From RZYX01 sp036654375 (GTDB lineage: Bacteria; Bacillota; Clostridia; Oscillospirales; Acutalibacteraceae): 56,455 nt of DNA. The translations under genes were made by a program, and so were the position numbers. The stretch is taken from NCBI GenBank assembly GCA_036654375.1, contig JAVVSD010000011.1:1-56455 (forward strand). Direction: 5' to 3'. Position 1 is the stretch's first letter; each line of letters begins with the position of its first letter. Shown one piece after another: positions 44,191-52,116 of this stretch. The notes below the pieces were generated by a model, which did not search any database, was not told where the DNA came from, and was given only the letters and a program-made list of their open reading frames with translations.

Positions 44191-45159
44191 TTGGATAAAA
44201 AGTTTTTACTCGAAGCCTATGAAAAAATGAGTAGGATTAGACATTTTGAGATGTTCATACATGAAAATGTAAAAAATAAAGACTCAAAATTTGTTGGAAT
44301 AATGCATTCACAGGCAGGAGAAGAGGCATATGCATCAGCAGTTATTTCACAGCTTAGAGCGGATGATTATTTATCAACTACATATAGAAATCATGCACAT
44401 TCTATAGCCCGAAATATTTCACTCAAGGCTCTTGCAGCTGAGGTTTACGGAAGAACTACAGGTGTTTGCAAAGGTCGTGCGGGCAATATGCACGCTGTCG
44501 ACCAAAATTTAAATATCATTGCAGGATTTGGAATTATTGGAGCAGGTCTTCCTGCAACAGCAGGTACTGCACTTGCTTCAAATTATAAGGGAACAGATCA
44601 AATTTCTGTTGGCTTTTTTGGCGATGGTGCAGTAGCTCAAGGTGCCTTCCATGAGTCAATGAACCTTGCAAAGGTACTTTCTCTTCCTATGCTTTTTGTA
44701 AACAATAACAACCATTACGCAATGTCTACACCTGCAAAGCATAATTTGGCAACCGACTCAACAACAAACTATGCAAAAGCTTATGATATTCCTGCAATAT
44801 CATCGTGTGGCATGGACTTCTTTAAGGCTTATGAAGCAGCAAAAGAAGGCATAGAATATGTAAGAAAAAATCGCACACCATTCTTTATTGAGTTTGACTG
44901 TTATCGCTATCATGGTCAGTGGGAAGGCGATCCCCAGGACTATAAAGATAAAAAAGAAGAAGCATATTATTTTGATAATGATCCAATTAAGCTTTTCAGA
45001 CAGGGTGCAATCGAGAGAGGTCTTTTGACACTTGAAGAAATCGATGCAGTCGATGACTCTGTTAACAAGCAAATTGAAGAAGCATTCGAGTTTGCAGCAA
45101 ACAGTCCAATTGCTGATTTCTCGGATATCACAACAGATATTTATGCTGATGTCTATTAA
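44191..45159 (+). CDS. Thiamine-diphosphate dehydrogenase E1, alpha subunit (PDH/acetoin type)
   Basis: The TTG at 44191 (322 residues) lies 9 bases after AGGAGG and is preferred to an ATG at 44182 that abuts it. The protein is an E1 alpha: RHFEMFIHENV, GRAGNMHAVD, then the thiamine-diphosphate motif GDGAVAQGAFHESMNLAKVLSLPMLFVNNNNHYAMST. It should decarboxylate a 2-oxo acid or cleave a ketone next to an alcohol group. No E2 or E3 gene is present in the window, which is odd for this class. Confidence 0.9.
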   Translation: MDKKFLLEAYEKMSRIRHFEMFIHENVKNKDSKFVGIMHSQAGEEAYASAVISQLRADDYLSTTYRNHAHSIARNISLKALAAEVYGRTTGVCKGRAGNMHAVDQNLNIIAGFGIIGAGLPATAGTALASNYKGTDQISVGFFGDGAVAQGAFHESMNLAKVLSLPMLFVNNNNHYAMSTPAKHNLATDSTTNYAKAYDIPAISSCGMDFFKAYEAAKEGIEYVRKNRTPFFIEFDCYRYHGQWEGDPQDYKDKKEEAYYFDNDPIKLFRQGAIERGLLTLEEIDAVDDSVNKQIEEAFEFAANSPIADFSDITTDIYADVY

Positions 45160-45178
45160 TAGTTAAGGGGTGATAAAT

Positions 45179-46192
45179 ATGAGTAGAATGTTAAATACAA
45201 AGGATGCAATAAACGAAGCTATAAGTCAGGAAATGAGGCGTGATTCATCCGTATTTATAATGGGTGAGGATATAGCAGGCGGCGCAGATAACCCTGGAAT
45301 GGAAAAGAAGAGCGGACTTGGTGGTGCTTTTGCTGTAACTACTGGGCTTGTAGAGGAATTCGGAAGAGGTAGAGTAATGGATATGCCTATTTCTGAAACT
45401 GGATTTCTTGGAATGGGAATCGGAGCCGCATATGCTGGCTTAAGACCAATAGTTGAAATTATGTATGTCGATTTCATAGGCGTTTGTTATGACCAGTTGT
45501 TTAATCAGGCCGCAAAAATGTTTTATATGTATGGTGGCAAAAAACCAGTTCCAATGGTTATCAGAACAGCGTGTGGCGCAGGATTTAGAGCAGGTGCAGA
45601 GCATGCACAAACACTCTATCCACTATTTACAATGATACCGGGACTAAAAGTTGTTGCGCCATCAAACGCATATGATGCAAAAGGACTGCTAATACAGGCA
45701 ATAAGAGATAATGATCCAGTTGTTTTCCTTGAGCATAAACGCCTTTATATGAGAGAAACAGAAGTTCCTGAAGAGCCTTATGCAATTCCATTTGGAAAGG
45801 CAGATATTAAGAGGTCTGGAACAGATGTTACTATCATAGCTATTCAAAAGATGGTTGAGTATTCACTCAAGGCAGCTGAAAAGCTTGAAAAAGAAGGAAT
45901 CAGCGTTGAAGTCGTTGATCCAAGAACACTTTCACCACTTGATCTTGATACCATGGTTGCTTCTGCAATTAAAACGGGCAGATTGGTTATTGTTGATGAA
46001 TCATATCCAAGATGCGGTATCGCAGCAGATATTGCTGCACAAATTGGTGAACTTACATACGGCAAGTTAAAAGCACCAATAAAGCGTGTGGTACCTCCTC
46101 ATGCACACATTCCATATGCAGGACATTTAGAGGACGCATGGGTTCCAAGTGAAGCAAGAATAATAGAAGAAGTAAAAAATATAATGAAATAA
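45179..46192 (+). CDS. Thiamine-diphosphate dehydrogenase E1, beta subunit
   Basis: The ATG at 45179 (337 residues) is 8 bases after AAGGGG; an in-frame GTG at 45170 overlaps that site. It matches E1 beta (AcoB/PdhB): FIMGEDIAGGADNPGMEKKSGLGG, RVMDMPISETGFLGMGIGAAYAGLRPIVEIMYVDF and a C-terminal DESYPRCGIAADIAAQIGE domain. It supplies the Glu that activates the cofactor and binds E2 where there is one. With the alpha subunit it closes the operon, and a hairpin follows. Confidence 0.92.
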   Translation: MSRMLNTKDAINEAISQEMRRDSSVFIMGEDIAGGADNPGMEKKSGLGGAFAVTTGLVEEFGRGRVMDMPISETGFLGMGIGAAYAGLRPIVEIMYVDFIGVCYDQLFNQAAKMFYMYGGKKPVPMVIRTACGAGFRAGAEHAQTLYPLFTMIPGLKVVAPSNAYDAKGLLIQAIRDNDPVVFLEHKRLYMRETEVPEEPYAIPFGKADIKRSGTDVTIIAIQKMVEYSLKAAEKLEKEGISVEVVDPRTLSPLDLDTMVASAIKTGRLVIVDESYPRCGIAADIAAQIGELTYGKLKAPIKRVVPPHAHIPYAGHLEDAWVPSEARIIEEVKNIMK

Positions 46193-46251
46193 ATTCTATT
46201 AATGATAAAAAACAATTTAGAATTATTTCTAAGTGTTTACAATTGAACTGA

Positions 46252-46301
46252 ACCCCATCAGTTAGACAAAGTTATACAATGTCTAACTGATGGGGTAGTT
46301 T
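46252..46301 (+). terminator. Terminator with arms resembling insertion-sequence ends
   Basis: ACCCCATCAGTTAGACA (46252-46268) pairs perfectly with its complement at 46280-46296 around an 11-base loop, then AGTTTTAT. It ends the sugar operon. The arm, with its CCCC and GTTAGACA, resembles terminal repeats I recall from IS3-family elements, so it may derive from one. Confidence 0.7.
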
Positions 46302-46747
46302 TATAATATTGATGTTGATTATTAATAATATTAAGTAGATTGCTGAATTTAAGGTTGAATTTTAAAAACTCTTAAATCTTTTTACATTTTTATAACATAA
46401 TTTAAAAGATTAATGTTATAATGAACAAGCAAAACAACATGACAAAATATCTACAAGAAGAACTTTTTAGCTCTAATTATTTATAGATAGTTAATAGCAA
46501 GGCTGTTGCTTTTTGTTTGAATTTATTTGTAATATTAAGGCTCGTAGATTGTTGTTTTGTGCAATTTACGAGATTTTTTATACAAATAAAATTATATGTG
46601 ATTTAAAAGTTTATACTATTATAATGATGGAAATGTTCAAAAGTAAAAAATTGTATTTATATTTCTTGCTTTTTCATCAACTTTTTTAGGCTCTGGTGCA
46701 TCTAATAAACATAGCGCGCAAAATAAACAAGCAAAAGAGGAATCACT
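46302..46747. other. Intergenic region with a candidate small RNA
   Basis: No clear protein gene. TATAAT at 46417-46422 is followed by two plus-strand terminator-like hairpins: AGCAA/TTGCT with a T-run (46496-46515) and CTCGTAGATTG/CAATTTACGAG with a T-run (46541-46580). A short RNA from about 46428 to one of these is possible, though no good -35 box is visible. A second TATAAT at 46620-46625 may be the -10 box of the operon that follows. A short hydrophobic frame at 46627-46689 resembles a broken signal peptide. Confidence 0.4.
46541..46580 (+). terminator. Terminator ending a possible small transcript
   Basis: Eleven-base arms (46541-46551 and 46562-46572, one G-T pair) are followed by ATTTTTTAT. 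There is no gene between it and the operon terminator at 46252-46301. Confidence 0.65.
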
Positions 46748-47626
46748 ATGGATAATTTTAGACCAAACAATAACAGAAATAGGCACTATAAAAGAAAAAT
46801 GAATAATAAAAACATTATTATAAGAAGTATTGTTATAGCTTTAATACTCGCAATTTGTTCAACATTAATTTTTATTGCGTGTTCAAATAAAAAGCCTGAA
46901 AAAGAAACAACAACAAATAAAAAGCCATCGCAAAGTCATTCTCAAACTACAACAAAGCCAAAGCATGAGGAAGACAAAACCAAACCATCAGAAGCTGGAT
47001 ATAACTATGGAAAGCCTGTTCCTGATAGTCCTATTGTTGGTGACACTTATTTTGATGATGCAATATTTATCGGTGATTCAAGAACAGAAGGATTTATGAT
47101 TTATACCGGTCTTAACAATGCAACATTTTATACCCATAAAGGGCTGATGGTTAACACTGTATTTACAAGTCCTGTAATTAATTTAAACGGTAAAAAAGTT
47201 TCTGTTATAGATGCTGTTAAAAACAATACCAAGTTTAAAAAGGCATATATAATGCTTGGAATAAATGAGCTTGGGTGGGTTTATAGTAATCTATTTATTG
47301 AAAAATACAGCAGTATTGTTGATTCAATAAAACAAACAAATCCAAATGCACAGATATATGTTCAATCATTAATACCTGTAACTGCAACAAAAGCATCGTC
47401 AGATAAGGTTTATAATAACAAAAAAATTCAAGAGTACAATGATCTACTTCAGAAAATGGCTAAAGAAAAAAATGTGTATTATGTTAATGTTGCTGATGCA
47501 CTTGCAGATGGAAGTGGATGTATACCAGAGGATTCTGCTTATGATGGAATTCATCTTAAAAAGACTTATTGCATAAAATGGCTGGATTATTTAAAAACAC
47601 ATACTGTAGCTGTAAAAAATAGTTAA
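46748..47626 (+). CDS. Membrane-anchored SGNH/GDSL-type hydrolase, first copy
   Basis: The 292-residue protein has a basic N-terminus, one membrane helix (about residues 27-46) ending IACS, a Thr/Lys/Ser-rich linker, then an SGNH domain. Block I is IFIGDSRTEGF, and the catalytic Asp-x-x-His is in YDGIHLKKTY. The Cys after the helix could be a lipobox, though the long N-terminus is unusual for one. These enzymes remove or transfer acyl groups on sugars. A similar protein closes the operon (52117), and the pair surrounds the sigma, anti-sigma and acyltransferase genes. Confidence 0.85.
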   Translation: MDNFRPNNNRNRHYKRKMNNKNIIIRSIVIALILAICSTLIFIACSNKKPEKETTTNKKPSQSHSQTTTKPKHEEDKTKPSEAGYNYGKPVPDSPIVGDTYFDDAIFIGDSRTEGFMIYTGLNNATFYTHKGLMVNTVFTSPVINLNGKKVSVIDAVKNNTKFKKAYIMLGINELGWVYSNLFIEKYSSIVDSIKQTNPNAQIYVQSLIPVTATKASSDKVYNNKKIQEYNDLLQKMAKEKNVYYVNVADALADGSGCIPEDSAYDGIHLKKTYCIKWLDYLKTHTVAVKNS

Positions 47627-47645
47627 AGAAAAGGAAGATATAATA

Positions 47646-48101
47646 ATGAAAAAATTAATAAGTGCTTTGCTTGTATTAACACTCAGTTTACTCGTTACCG
47701 CCTGCGGACAAAAAGTAATAACTATTGATTCAAAGAAATTAACAACAGATTTGCTTGAAAATGTTAAGTATGAGGACAAACTTGAGGCTGTTGATTCAGC
47801 AATTATTAAAGTCTTATATGACATTGAAAGTGATGATGTTAAGGCATCAGGCTTTATAGGAAGTGGAGCAACAGCGGAAGAAATTGCTCTCTTTGAAGCA
47901 CCTGATGAATCAAAGGCAAAAGATATTCTTGATAAAGCTCATAAGCATATTGAAAAGCAAAAAGAAGATTTTAAAAGTTATAATCCAAAAGAATTAAAAA
48001 AGCTTGATAATGCAGTTGCTTTACAAAAAGGCAAATATGTTATAGTATGTGTTTCTAACGGTGACAATGCAGAAAAAATTGTGGAAAAGCATCTTAATTA
48101 G
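47646..48101 (+). CDS. DUF4358-family lipoprotein
   Basis: The 151-residue protein has a signal peptide with lipobox VTAC (about Cys20). The rest is a small alpha/beta domain with YEDKLEAVDSAIIKVLYDIE and the late block LDNAVALQKGKYVIVCVSND-like segment. This fits DUF4358, a family of unknown function common in Clostridia and often placed near cell-surface acylation genes. It follows the SGNH gene by 19 bases and leads the sigma factor gene by 31. Confidence 0.8.
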   Translation: MKKLISALLVLTLSLLVTACGQKVITIDSKKLTTDLLENVKYEDKLEAVDSAIIKVLYDIESDDVKASGFIGSGATAEEIALFEAPDESKAKDILDKAHKHIEKQKEDFKSYNPKELKKLDNAVALQKGKYVIVCVSNGDNAEKIVEKHLN

Positions 48102-48132
48102 TCTACCAAAATATTTTTAGGGAGGGTAACCA

Positions 48133-48627
48133 GTGCCGGATATAAGCAAAGATAAATCACTGACTTTATTTATAAAGGAAAATCAAAATAGTTTTTACCG
48201 AGTTGCATACAGTTATGTGAAAAATCCGGATACTGCACTCGACCTTGTACAAGACGCTATTGTTAAAGCTTTGCAAAAAAGAGATACATTAAAAAAAGAA
48301 GAATATATTAAAACCTGGTTTTATCGAATTCTCATCAATGAATGCTTAATGCACTTAAGAAAGAATAAAAAAATTGTCTTTCTTAATGATATGTATGATT
48401 ATGATCCAGTGGACAATAGCACATATAATCAAGATGATGTTCATGAACTATATAAGGCAATTGAAAATCTTGAGCCTAAGCTTAAAACGATAATTATACT
48501 TAGATTTTTTGAGGATTTAAAGATTGAAGAAATAGCAAAAATAACAGATTCAAATGTTAATACGGTAAAATCGAGATTATATAAAGCTCTTAATATATTA
48601 AAATTAAAGGTTGAAGATTACTATTAA
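48133..48627 (+). CDS. sigV: ECF sigma factor, SigV-like
   Basis: The 164-residue protein starts with GTG after GGGAGGG. It has sigma region 2 (FYRVAYSYVKNPDTALDLVQDAIVKAL, then TWFYRILINECLMHLRK) and region 4 (LKTIIILRFFEDLKIEEIAKITDSNVNTVKSRLYKAL). The small size and lack of region 3 place it in the ECF group. The adjacent anti-sigma gene is a clear RsiV homologue, so this is probably SigV, which in Bacillus subtilis and Clostridioides difficile switches on lysozyme resistance genes. Confidence 0.88.
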   Translation: MPDISKDKSLTLFIKENQNSFYRVAYSYVKNPDTALDLVQDAIVKALQKRDTLKKEEYIKTWFYRILINECLMHLRKNKKIVFLNDMYDYDPVDNSTYNQDDVHELYKAIENLEPKLKTIIILRFFEDLKIEEIAKITDSNVNTVKSRLYKALNILKLKVEDYY

Positions 48628-48651
48628 TTATTTACAGAAAGGTGTGAAAAA

Positions 48652-49500
48652 ATGAATAAGAACGAGCTTAAGAAAAAATATGATTCCATAGAAATTCCTG
48701 AAAGCTTGTCCGCAAATGTTGACGAAGCTATTTTTACGGGACTTGAAAAAAATACAAAGCATTGGACAGTTCCAAAGAAAATTGCATCATTAGCAGCTGT
48801 TTTCTGTTTTGTTTTCATAACCCTGTTAAATACGAACCAAGCCTTTGCATCAGTAATGAACGATGTTCCTATTTTGGGCAAAATTTTCAGAGTATTTACA
48901 TTTCAAGAATATAATATAGAAGACAAAAAAAAGATAATTTATGTTAAAATTCCTCACATCAAAAATGTTGGAAATACAGACTTGGAGAAGCGTATTAATT
49001 CAGAAATTAGCAAAATCATTAACGAAGAGGTTAAGCAGGCTGAAATTAGAGCAGAAGAGTATTATAAGGCATTTATTGACACAGGCGGAAAGCCAGAGGA
49101 CTTTATGCCAATTGAAGTGAGCGTTGACTATGAGATAAAACATTCAAGCAACAAATATGCTTCTTTTGTAGTTTCAAAATATGAAACTTTAGCAAGTGCA
49201 TATCAGGAAATGTATTTTTATAACATTGACTTAGAAAGTGGAAAGATAATAACACTTAAAGACATTTATGGAACAAATTATAAGGATATAGTTACTAAAA
49301 ATATAAAATCACAGATTTCAACATGGAACGAAGACAAAAAGTTCTATCTTTTTAAAGAGGTTGAAATTGAAGATTTAATAACAAAAGACCGCTCATTTTA
49401 TATTAATAAAGACAATCAGGTTGTTGTTGTTTTTAACAAATATGAAATTGCAGCAGGGGCTGCAGGTATAATTGAATTCCCGGTCGGGGAGATATCATAA
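48652..49500 (+). CDS. rsiV: Anti-sigma factor RsiV homologue (lysozyme-receptor type)
   Basis: The 282-residue protein follows the RsiV layout: a cytoplasmic sigma-binding segment (LKKKYDSIEIPESL), one membrane helix (about 43-60), an Ala-x-Ala signal-peptidase site (AFA, 64-66), then PILGKIFRVFTF and an external DUF3298-type domain ending FNKYEIAAGAAGIIEFPVG. In B. subtilis, lysozyme binding to RsiV permits signal peptidase cleavage and release of SigV. The kept cleavage site suggests the same switch. It lies 24 bases after sigV and ahead of the acyltransferase. Confidence 0.88.
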   Translation: MNKNELKKKYDSIEIPESLSANVDEAIFTGLEKNTKHWTVPKKIASLAAVFCFVFITLLNTNQAFASVMNDVPILGKIFRVFTFQEYNIEDKKKIIYVKIPHIKNVGNTDLEKRINSEISKIINEEVKQAEIRAEEYYKAFIDTGGKPEDFMPIEVSVDYEIKHSSNKYASFVVSKYETLASAYQEMYFYNIDLESGKIITLKDIYGTNYKDIVTKNIKSQISTWNEDKKFYLFKEVEIEDLITKDRSFYINKDNQVVVVFNKYEIAAGAAGIIEFPVGEIS

Positions 49501-49536
49501 AACTAAAAATTAGAAAATTGTGGGATGGAAAAGCAT

Positions 49537-50958
49537 ATGGTATTTAGCAGCTTAATATTTTTATTTGTGTTTTTACCGGCGGTACTGTTGATATATTATA
49601 TTTGTCCAGCTAAATATAGAAACTTGTTTTTGTTTATCGCAAGTTTAATATTTTACGCTTGGGGAGAGCCAATATATATTACCATAATGCTTTTTTCCAC
49701 AGTTTTTGATTTTGCAAATGGATTGCTTATTGAAAAATTCAAGCAAAATGAGCAAAACAAAAAAGCAAAGATAGTTTTAATTAACGCTCTGGTAGTTAAC
49801 TTAGCCATTCTTTGCTTTTTTAAATACACAGATTTTTTTCTTGCAAACATAAACACACTGTTTTCATCAGATATTAGCTTGCTGAAAATAGCACTTCCAA
49901 TTGGAATTTCATTTTACACTTTCCAAACGATGTCATACACAATTGATGTGTACAGGGGAGAGGTAAAAGCACAAAAGAATATAATTGCATTCGGCACATT
50001 TGTGTCGTTGTTTCCACAACTTGTTGCAGGACCAATAGTAAGGTATAAAACTATTGCAGACCAGTTGGAGCAACGCAAAGTAACATCAAAAATTTTTGCA
50101 CAAGGTGTGGGAAGGTTTGTTTTTGGGCTTGCAAAAAAAGTCTTGCTCGCAAATAATATTGGTGTACTTTGGAACCAAATATCAACTTCTCCTATTGAAA
50201 GCCTGCCAGTTGCAACGGCATGGCTTGGCGCTGTTGCTTTCAGTTTTCAAATATATTTTGACTTTTCGGGATACTCTGATATGGCAATAGGGCTTGGAAA
50301 AATGTTTGGATTTGAGTTCTTAGAGAACTTTAATTATCCATACATATCGAAGAGTATTACTGAGTTTTGGAGAAGATGGCACATATCACTTAGTACATGG
50401 TTTAGAGAGTATGTCTATATTCCACTGGGAGGAAATCGAGGCGGAAAAGCAAAGCAGATACGCAATATCATTATTGTTTGGGCATTAACTGGCTTTTGGC
50501 ATGGTGCAAACTGGAATTTTATAGTCTGGGGGCTATATTTTGCAGTTTGGCTAATAATTGAAAAGCTATTTTTACTAAAATATCTTGAAAAACTTCCAGC
50601 TGCTTTTTCGCATATTTATACTTTGAGTTTAGTCTTGTTCAGTTGGGTGATTTTTGCATTTGACGATTTTTCAAAGGTTATATTGTATTTTAAAGCGATG
50701 TTTGGAATGACAGGTTCTGGTTTTGCAGATCAGAATACGATATATCTTTTATATACAAATATTATTTTATTGGTAGTTTTAACTATTGCAAGTACAAGAA
50801 TAGCAAAGACATTATCTGAAAAAGTGTTTGCAAAATACTCTGCCGACAACACCTTATTGGTGGTTATTAAAAACATTATATATGCTGTTTTATTTATAGT
50901 TTCCGTTTCATTTTTAGTAGGCGACTCATATAACCCATTTTTATATTTTAGATTTTAA
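49537..50958 (+). CDS. MBOAT-family O-acyltransferase (AlgI/DltB/PatA-like)
   Basis: The start is set at the second Met (49537, 473 residues), the usual MVFSSLIFLF beginning of AlgI-type proteins; the upstream ATG abuts GGG. About eleven membrane helices are predicted. The family landmarks are PQLVAGPIVRY, FSGYSDMAIGLG, FWRRWHISLSTWFREYVYIPLGGNRGG and the catalytic His in GFWHGANW. It should pass acyl, usually acetyl, groups across the membrane to an exported polymer with the next gene's product. Target may be peptidoglycan, teichoic acid or a polysaccharide. Confidence 0.93.
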   Translation: MVFSSLIFLFVFLPAVLLIYYICPAKYRNLFLFIASLIFYAWGEPIYITIMLFSTVFDFANGLLIEKFKQNEQNKKAKIVLINALVVNLAILCFFKYTDFFLANINTLFSSDISLLKIALPIGISFYTFQTMSYTIDVYRGEVKAQKNIIAFGTFVSLFPQLVAGPIVRYKTIADQLEQRKVTSKIFAQGVGRFVFGLAKKVLLANNIGVLWNQISTSPIESLPVATAWLGAVAFSFQIYFDFSGYSDMAIGLGKMFGFEFLENFNYPYISKSITEFWRRWHISLSTWFREYVYIPLGGNRGGKAKQIRNIIIVWALTGFWHGANWNFIVWGLYFAVWLIIEKLFLLKYLEKLPAAFSHIYTLSLVLFSWVIFAFDDFSKVILYFKAMFGMTGSGFADQNTIYLLYTNIILLVVLTIASTRIAKTLSEKVFAKYSADNTLLVVIKNIIYAVLFIVSVSFLVGDSYNPFLYFRF

Positions 50959-50970
50959 GGACTTAACATT

Positions 50971-52113
50971 ATGAAAAACAAATCAAATTTAATAACAATT
51001 ATTACATTTATAGCGATATTGTTTTCGATAACGGCTCTTAATATTTTTAGTGCTGACAAGGAATTTTCAGAAAATGAAAACAGATATTTAAGCCAAAAGC
51101 CAGAGGTTTCGCTAAATAGCGTTCTTAGAGGCGAGTTTACAAAAAAGTTTGAGCAATATCTTAATGACCAATTTATATTTAGAGAAGCATGGATTAGAAA
51201 TAAGAACAATTTTCAAAAGAATACAGTAAAAAAAGACATAAACGGTGTTTACCTGTGTAAAGATGGATATTTGATGGAAAAATGCCTTGAACATGAATTT
51301 GATAATGCACAAATGCTTATAAATATAAATTCTATAAATGATTTTGCAAAATACTGCAAACAAAACAATTACAATAAATTTTCTGTTATCATCGCACCTA
51401 ATGCAAGTTTAATTTTAAAAGATAAGTTGCCCAAATATGCCACAAATTTCGACCAGGATGAAAAATTTGATACAATCAAAAAGAATATAAAAGATTGTGA
51501 ATTTGTTGACATCCGTGACGCACTAAAACTTCATAAAAATGACTACATTTTTTATAAGACAGACCACCACTGGACAAGTAAGGGCGCATTTTTAGCGTAT
51601 CAGCAATGGTGCGAAGAAGTTGGTGCTGTACATCACTTAAAAGATGAGTTTAAAATAACAACTGTTACTGATTCTTTTAGAGGCACTTTGTATTCAAAAT
51701 TATTAGATAAAAACTCAGCATATGACAGCATTGATTTTTATAGATTTAATACTCCAATTAAATACAGTGTTTCATATGACTTTGGAAAAAAGAAATCAGA
51801 TAGCATTTTTAGCATGGAAAAGTTAAAGAAAAAAGATAAATATGCAAGCTTTTTGGGCGGTAATTATCCAGAAATAAAAATAACAACCGAGAATAAAAAT
51901 GATAAAAATCTCATAATATTTAAAGATTCATTTGCCAATTCGTTTGTTCCATTTCTATTGAAAGATTATGAAAATATAAGTATAATAGATTTGAGATATT
52001 TCAGAGGTGATGTTAAAAGTTATATGAGAGAAAATAATATAACAGAAGTTCTGGTTCTGTATAATATAATGAATTTTTCCAGAGATAAAAATATTGTTAA
52101 ATTGGGAGTTTAG
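50971..52113 (+). CDS. DHHW-family exported acetyltransferase partner (AlgX/AlgJ-like)
   Basis: The 380-residue protein has one N-terminal membrane helix (about residues 7-27) and an SGNH-like external domain. The Asp-His is in KTDHHWTSKGAF, the DHHW motif that names the family, and the nucleophile Ser lies in FKDSFANSFVPFL. Together with the MBOAT gene 12 bases upstream it forms the standard two-part O-acetylation machine: the MBOAT exports the acetyl group and the SGNH-like partner attaches it. The polymer is not known. Confidence 0.9.
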   Translation: MKNKSNLITIITFIAILFSITALNIFSADKEFSENENRYLSQKPEVSLNSVLRGEFTKKFEQYLNDQFIFREAWIRNKNNFQKNTVKKDINGVYLCKDGYLMEKCLEHEFDNAQMLININSINDFAKYCKQNNYNKFSVIIAPNASLILKDKLPKYATNFDQDEKFDTIKKNIKDCEFVDIRDALKLHKNDYIFYKTDHHWTSKGAFLAYQQWCEEVGAVHHLKDEFKITTVTDSFRGTLYSKLLDKNSAYDSIDFYRFNTPIKYSVSYDFGKKKSDSIFSMEKLKKKDKYASFLGGNYPEIKITTENKNDKNLIIFKDSFANSFVPFLLKDYENISIIDLRYFRGDVKSYMRENNITEVLVLYNIMNFSRDKNIVKLGV

Positions 52114-52116
52114 CAG

